Shown here piece by piece: positions 60,541 through 64,000 of a stretch of DNA of 64,000 bases. The DNA comes from Amyelois transitella. Its lineage: Eukaryota > Arthropoda > Insecta > Lepidoptera > Pyralidae. The stretch lies in assembly GCF_032362555.1 (NCBI RefSeq), contig NC_083535.1, positions 13,392,001 through 13,456,000 of the forward strand, written 5' to 3'. The notes under the pieces were generated by a model. It did not search any database. It was not told where the DNA came from and saw only the letters and a program-made list of their open reading frames with translations. Each line of letters begins with the position of its first letter. Position 1 is the first letter of the stretch. The position numbers were made by a program, and so were the translations under genes.

Positions 60541-63500
60541 TTCGTTTTATTTATGTGCCCTTTTGTTGTTGGTCCAACTTGGGATAGGTTCCCGCCAAAG
60601 AGAACAAATGTTCTGACAAAATGGCCGACTTATTTTATTAAATTCCCAATGCCTAACAATTTCGAACATTACCATATATATTGATATTATATGATATTAC
60701 AAAAAAGCAACGTGATCAAAAAATTAATTAATCACGTTTGCGACAGACGAATCTGACAGACAGTCTGTCGCACTCATGAAATCCAGAATTGAGATCCACT
60801 ATAAAAACTGACCACATATAATGCCTTAAAGCAAGTCTTTATCCCTTACGGGGTAAAACGAGTCTTACAGTCTCGATAAGACTGAAAGACCAAAAAAACA
60901 TCACTATCACCTTCATTCTCAGTAGTTCGACAGTGATGATGGCTAATCCCTTAATTGTAACATTTCTAAGAACCTAATTAAACGAACCGCGACAATAATG
61001 AATCACAATGGGTGAGTCACCTACGCCACCTTTGTAACTCGCCCCTTTTTTGTGGGTTACACACGGGAGAATATTTCAGTATTAAACGCCGTTGTTAGCC
61101 AGGTATAATTAATTTTAAATGTTCTATACATAGATATTCTTATTAGTAAAATGTTATCTGTATTTAATAATATTATTAAATCAGTTACAAGATAAAATTA
61201 ATGGAAATTTATTCTTTTAATATTCATAATATATAAATATTCTGGCTAAAATAGGCTTATAAACTTGGGTTTCTTCTTATAGGCGATGGGCTAGCAACCT
61301 GTCACTATTTGAATCTCAATTCCAACGTGACCTTTCAGTCATTGCGAGACTGTTAGCCGTATTTAATATGAATTGTATGCGAATGAATATTACAAAAATC
61401 CGTCGGACCAAATACTTTTATTAAAAAAAGCCTTTTTTCCCGTCGGGATTTTCAGAATAGTAACTTATGAAGGTTTCGACTGTCTCCGTGTCAAATAACC
61501 AATACAACTGGCCCAGCATTGAAACATCATTATTCTAAAGCGCAAGGAACCACACGGCACGTCAATAAAGAACTGTCACAATTATTTATTATATAAATTT
61601 ATCTGAATATTATCATTGTAAAATGAAATTTTCCATTTTAGAATAGTTAATTAAACTAATCGTTTTTTTTATCATCACAATGTCAATTATAATTTCGTAT
61701 GATCCCACTCTTGTCTCACTCACATAAAACCATCCCTATTACCTTTGAGCACGTTCCATATTCCTGTAAGGACCAATTACTTTAAAAGTGGAGGATTCAG
61801 TTCGACACAGTATGATGACCCATTGTTATATTGACCTATAAAATGTGCATTAAGATGATTACTTTCAACAAAATATCGATTTTAATTTTACTTTGGGGCT
61901 GGTGTTCATTGTGAAAAGTCCAATGAAATAATATTGATTTATGATTGATTGATTTTTGAAATACATAATAATAGGTAGTTTATTATTTATTTATTTATTT
62001 ATTACACAATATTCATAATGAACTTAAAACATTATTCCGCAAAACTGTTTTAGTAAGTCTTCAATTTCAAAATGGAACCACTACTAAATCGATTCATTAG
62101 CTCATATTCAGTTCAATATTTACTTCCTACCTTTCTTTTTGTAACATTAATGCCGCAAAAAAAAACTGTCTGTAAGTCAAAAAAATACATTATAAAATTT
62201 CCTTATCGCATTGAAAGGTTTACAAACAAACAAACAAACTAATGAATACAGCTTTAATGCAAGGCTTTGAATTACGAAAGCATATCGCGTCGTCTATCTC
62301 CGCGACACCCCTCACGACAAACCACCCTGTTTTTGCCAATTCTATGCGCGCTAATATTAAAAATGCGAATGTTTGTGATTATGTATTTATGTATGGATGT
62401 TTAGACAGATAGATAGATAGATAATTCATTTATTTGATTTGCTACACACATTTTACAATTTCATATGAAATACAAATTAATTAGGGTGTGAGTTGCAGCA
62501 ATACAAAAATGTTTGTTACTCTTTCACGCAAATACTACCGAACCGATTACGATTAAATTCGGTATGTAGATAGCTGAAGACCCAGAATAATTTATAGGCT
62601 ACTTTTTATCCCGGTGTTCCCGCGGGATTGATTGTTACGTTAAGGTAGGGGCGTACTTTGATTTAAAAGAGCTTAGCAGAGAGCGTAAGAAGTATTCAGG
62701 GATAGTGTCGCGTGGAAAGATGTGGGCTCTGTCTACCCCTCCAAGAGTGTAAATATATTTATATAGGAATACATAAAGAGGCTAAAAAAACCCCTTATTT
62801 TGCCTGACAGAACTAATTACCTCGAAAATACTGGAAGTCCTTGCACAGCAGCGGTATGTTTTAATAGATGGAAATGATATTTATATAGTGACAGGTTGCC
62901 AACTCAGTAGTGAATAAAAATATTTATTTTTACCTCAACTCTTTACATACTAATAAAAACTGCATTCATTATGGTACCTACCTTGCATCTAAGTGCAGCG
63001 ATCGCCCGCCCACCCCTATTCCACGCGGGCGGTTCATTAAACCCCCTCTTTTATCAAATAAATATGAGTGCAATTACAATTAAGAGTTTGAGTCAGTACT
63101 TCTACATTTAGATTTTTGGGGACGCATATTCTATTAAACACGGTTTGAAATCGATTTTTTCATTTGAATGAAAATAATAGCCGGTTATTTTTAGCTTTTA
63201 AACTTGGGATTCTTATTTTAGGTGATGGACTAGCAACCAACACTGTCAATATTTGAATCTCAATCTCATTATTAACCATATAACCTTATTTACTGTTACT
63301 GTAAACTCTGTCCACCCCGTAAGGGATAAAGACGAGATTAAATATGTGGCAGATGTTGTTAAAAATTGTTAAAATTTAGAATATTCGATTAGAAAACTTA
63401 CTTAACTAACCAGAATGAGGCGAAATGTTAAAACTTCCATACATCAACATATCACACTACCTTGCCATTAAACCCTACAGTTTAACCCTGCTTAAGGGCC

Positions 63501-64000
63501 ACCCTAATGCATACCGGCCGTTTTAAAAAGGTCCCTGTGCGCAGTCGGTTTGTTTTTTAATCAGATATCAATATATTTAGACGTATCATATCAAACCTTT
63601 TTGAAGAATAAGGTCCTATGTGTTTCACTAAATGAATTAAGAGCTATTTGATGGTGCATTAGGTTTATTGTAAAATAGTTGGTAAGTTTAGTTTTTCATA
63701 AAGAAACCCATAAATTTGGTCGAAATTAATGTGGATAAGACTTTAAATTTTCTATATATCTGTATACTACATCATTTCTTTCTCATGGATGTCGTAAAAG
63801 GCGACTAAGGGATAGGCTTATAAACATGCGATTCTTGTTTTAGGCGATGGGCCAGCCACCCTCCACTGTTTGAATCTCAATTCTTTTACTTTAATTTAAA
63901 TTATTAAGCCAAACAAATGAGCGTGGCCTTTCAGTCTTACCTAGACTGTTGGCCCTGTCTACACCGGAAGGTGAGGAAGGACGTGATTATATTTAAGTAT
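60541..64000. other. Intergenic tail of the window
   Basis: AT-rich with diverged A-family fragments, a GATA microsatellite near 62406 and an ATTT run near 61979. I see no gene. Confidence 0.6.
63770..63996 (+). mobile_element. A-family repeat
   Basis: Forward copy at the right edge; diverged fragments also lie at 61250-61355 and 63190-63345. Confidence 0.78.

Overview
The window reads as nuclear DNA of a moth or butterfly. Two multi-exon genes follow clean GT-AG rules, their GC-rich exons lie in AT-rich introns, and the introns are packed with repeat families typical of Lepidoptera. These include tRNA-derived SINEs, short LINE tails, TA-flanked MITEs and TATG/ACAT microsatellite tails. No bacterial, viral or CRISPR features are present.

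Region 1 (138-20575, + strand) holds the last 15 exons (820 codons plus stop) of a gene of the dimethylglycine/sarcosine dehydrogenase family. Its best match is the mitochondrial pyruvate dehydrogenase phosphatase regulatory subunit, PDPR. The 5' exons (targeting peptide, FAD dinucleotide motif) lie upstream of the window. All exon phases join without a break. An apparently intact mariner transposon (17064-18410) sits in a broken copy of one of its exons. Region 2 (20576-24184) is the probable PDPR 3' UTR, then repeats and AT-rich sequence. Region 3 (24185-24967, - strand) is a 260-codon intronless ORF. It has weak, from-memory similarity to the Ski7-like short isoform of HBS1. Region 4 (24968-28858) is repeat-poor and separates this ORF from the divergently transcribed next gene. 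Region 5 (28859-48073, + strand) holds 15 coding exons encoding a complete 743-residue Roquin (RC3H) protein: RING finger, HEPN/ROQ RNA-binding core, CCCH zinc finger, proline-rich tail and short coiled coil. Region 6 (48074-60540) has no coding signal and is probably a very long Roquin 3' UTR or flank. It starts with eight AACCGGTT-type sites at 10-12 bp spacing, carries a dead Tc1 element with an intron in its transposase (51484-53038), and is then nearly free of repeats for over 7 kb. Region 7 (60541-64000) is intergenic repeat debris.

The most unusual pattern is repeated duplication of exon 3' ends together with their 5' splice sites. It occurs at five places in PDPR (17 units after one exon, 5 copies of another, and single extra copies of three more) and once in Roquin. 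In two cases the exon part of the copies differs only at synonymous positions while the adjoining intron or transposon sequence is nearly identical. PDPR acts in mitochondrial pyruvate metabolism and Roquin in cytoplasmic mRNA decay. A Ski7-like protein would also belong to mRNA decay, but shared function between neighbours is not implied.
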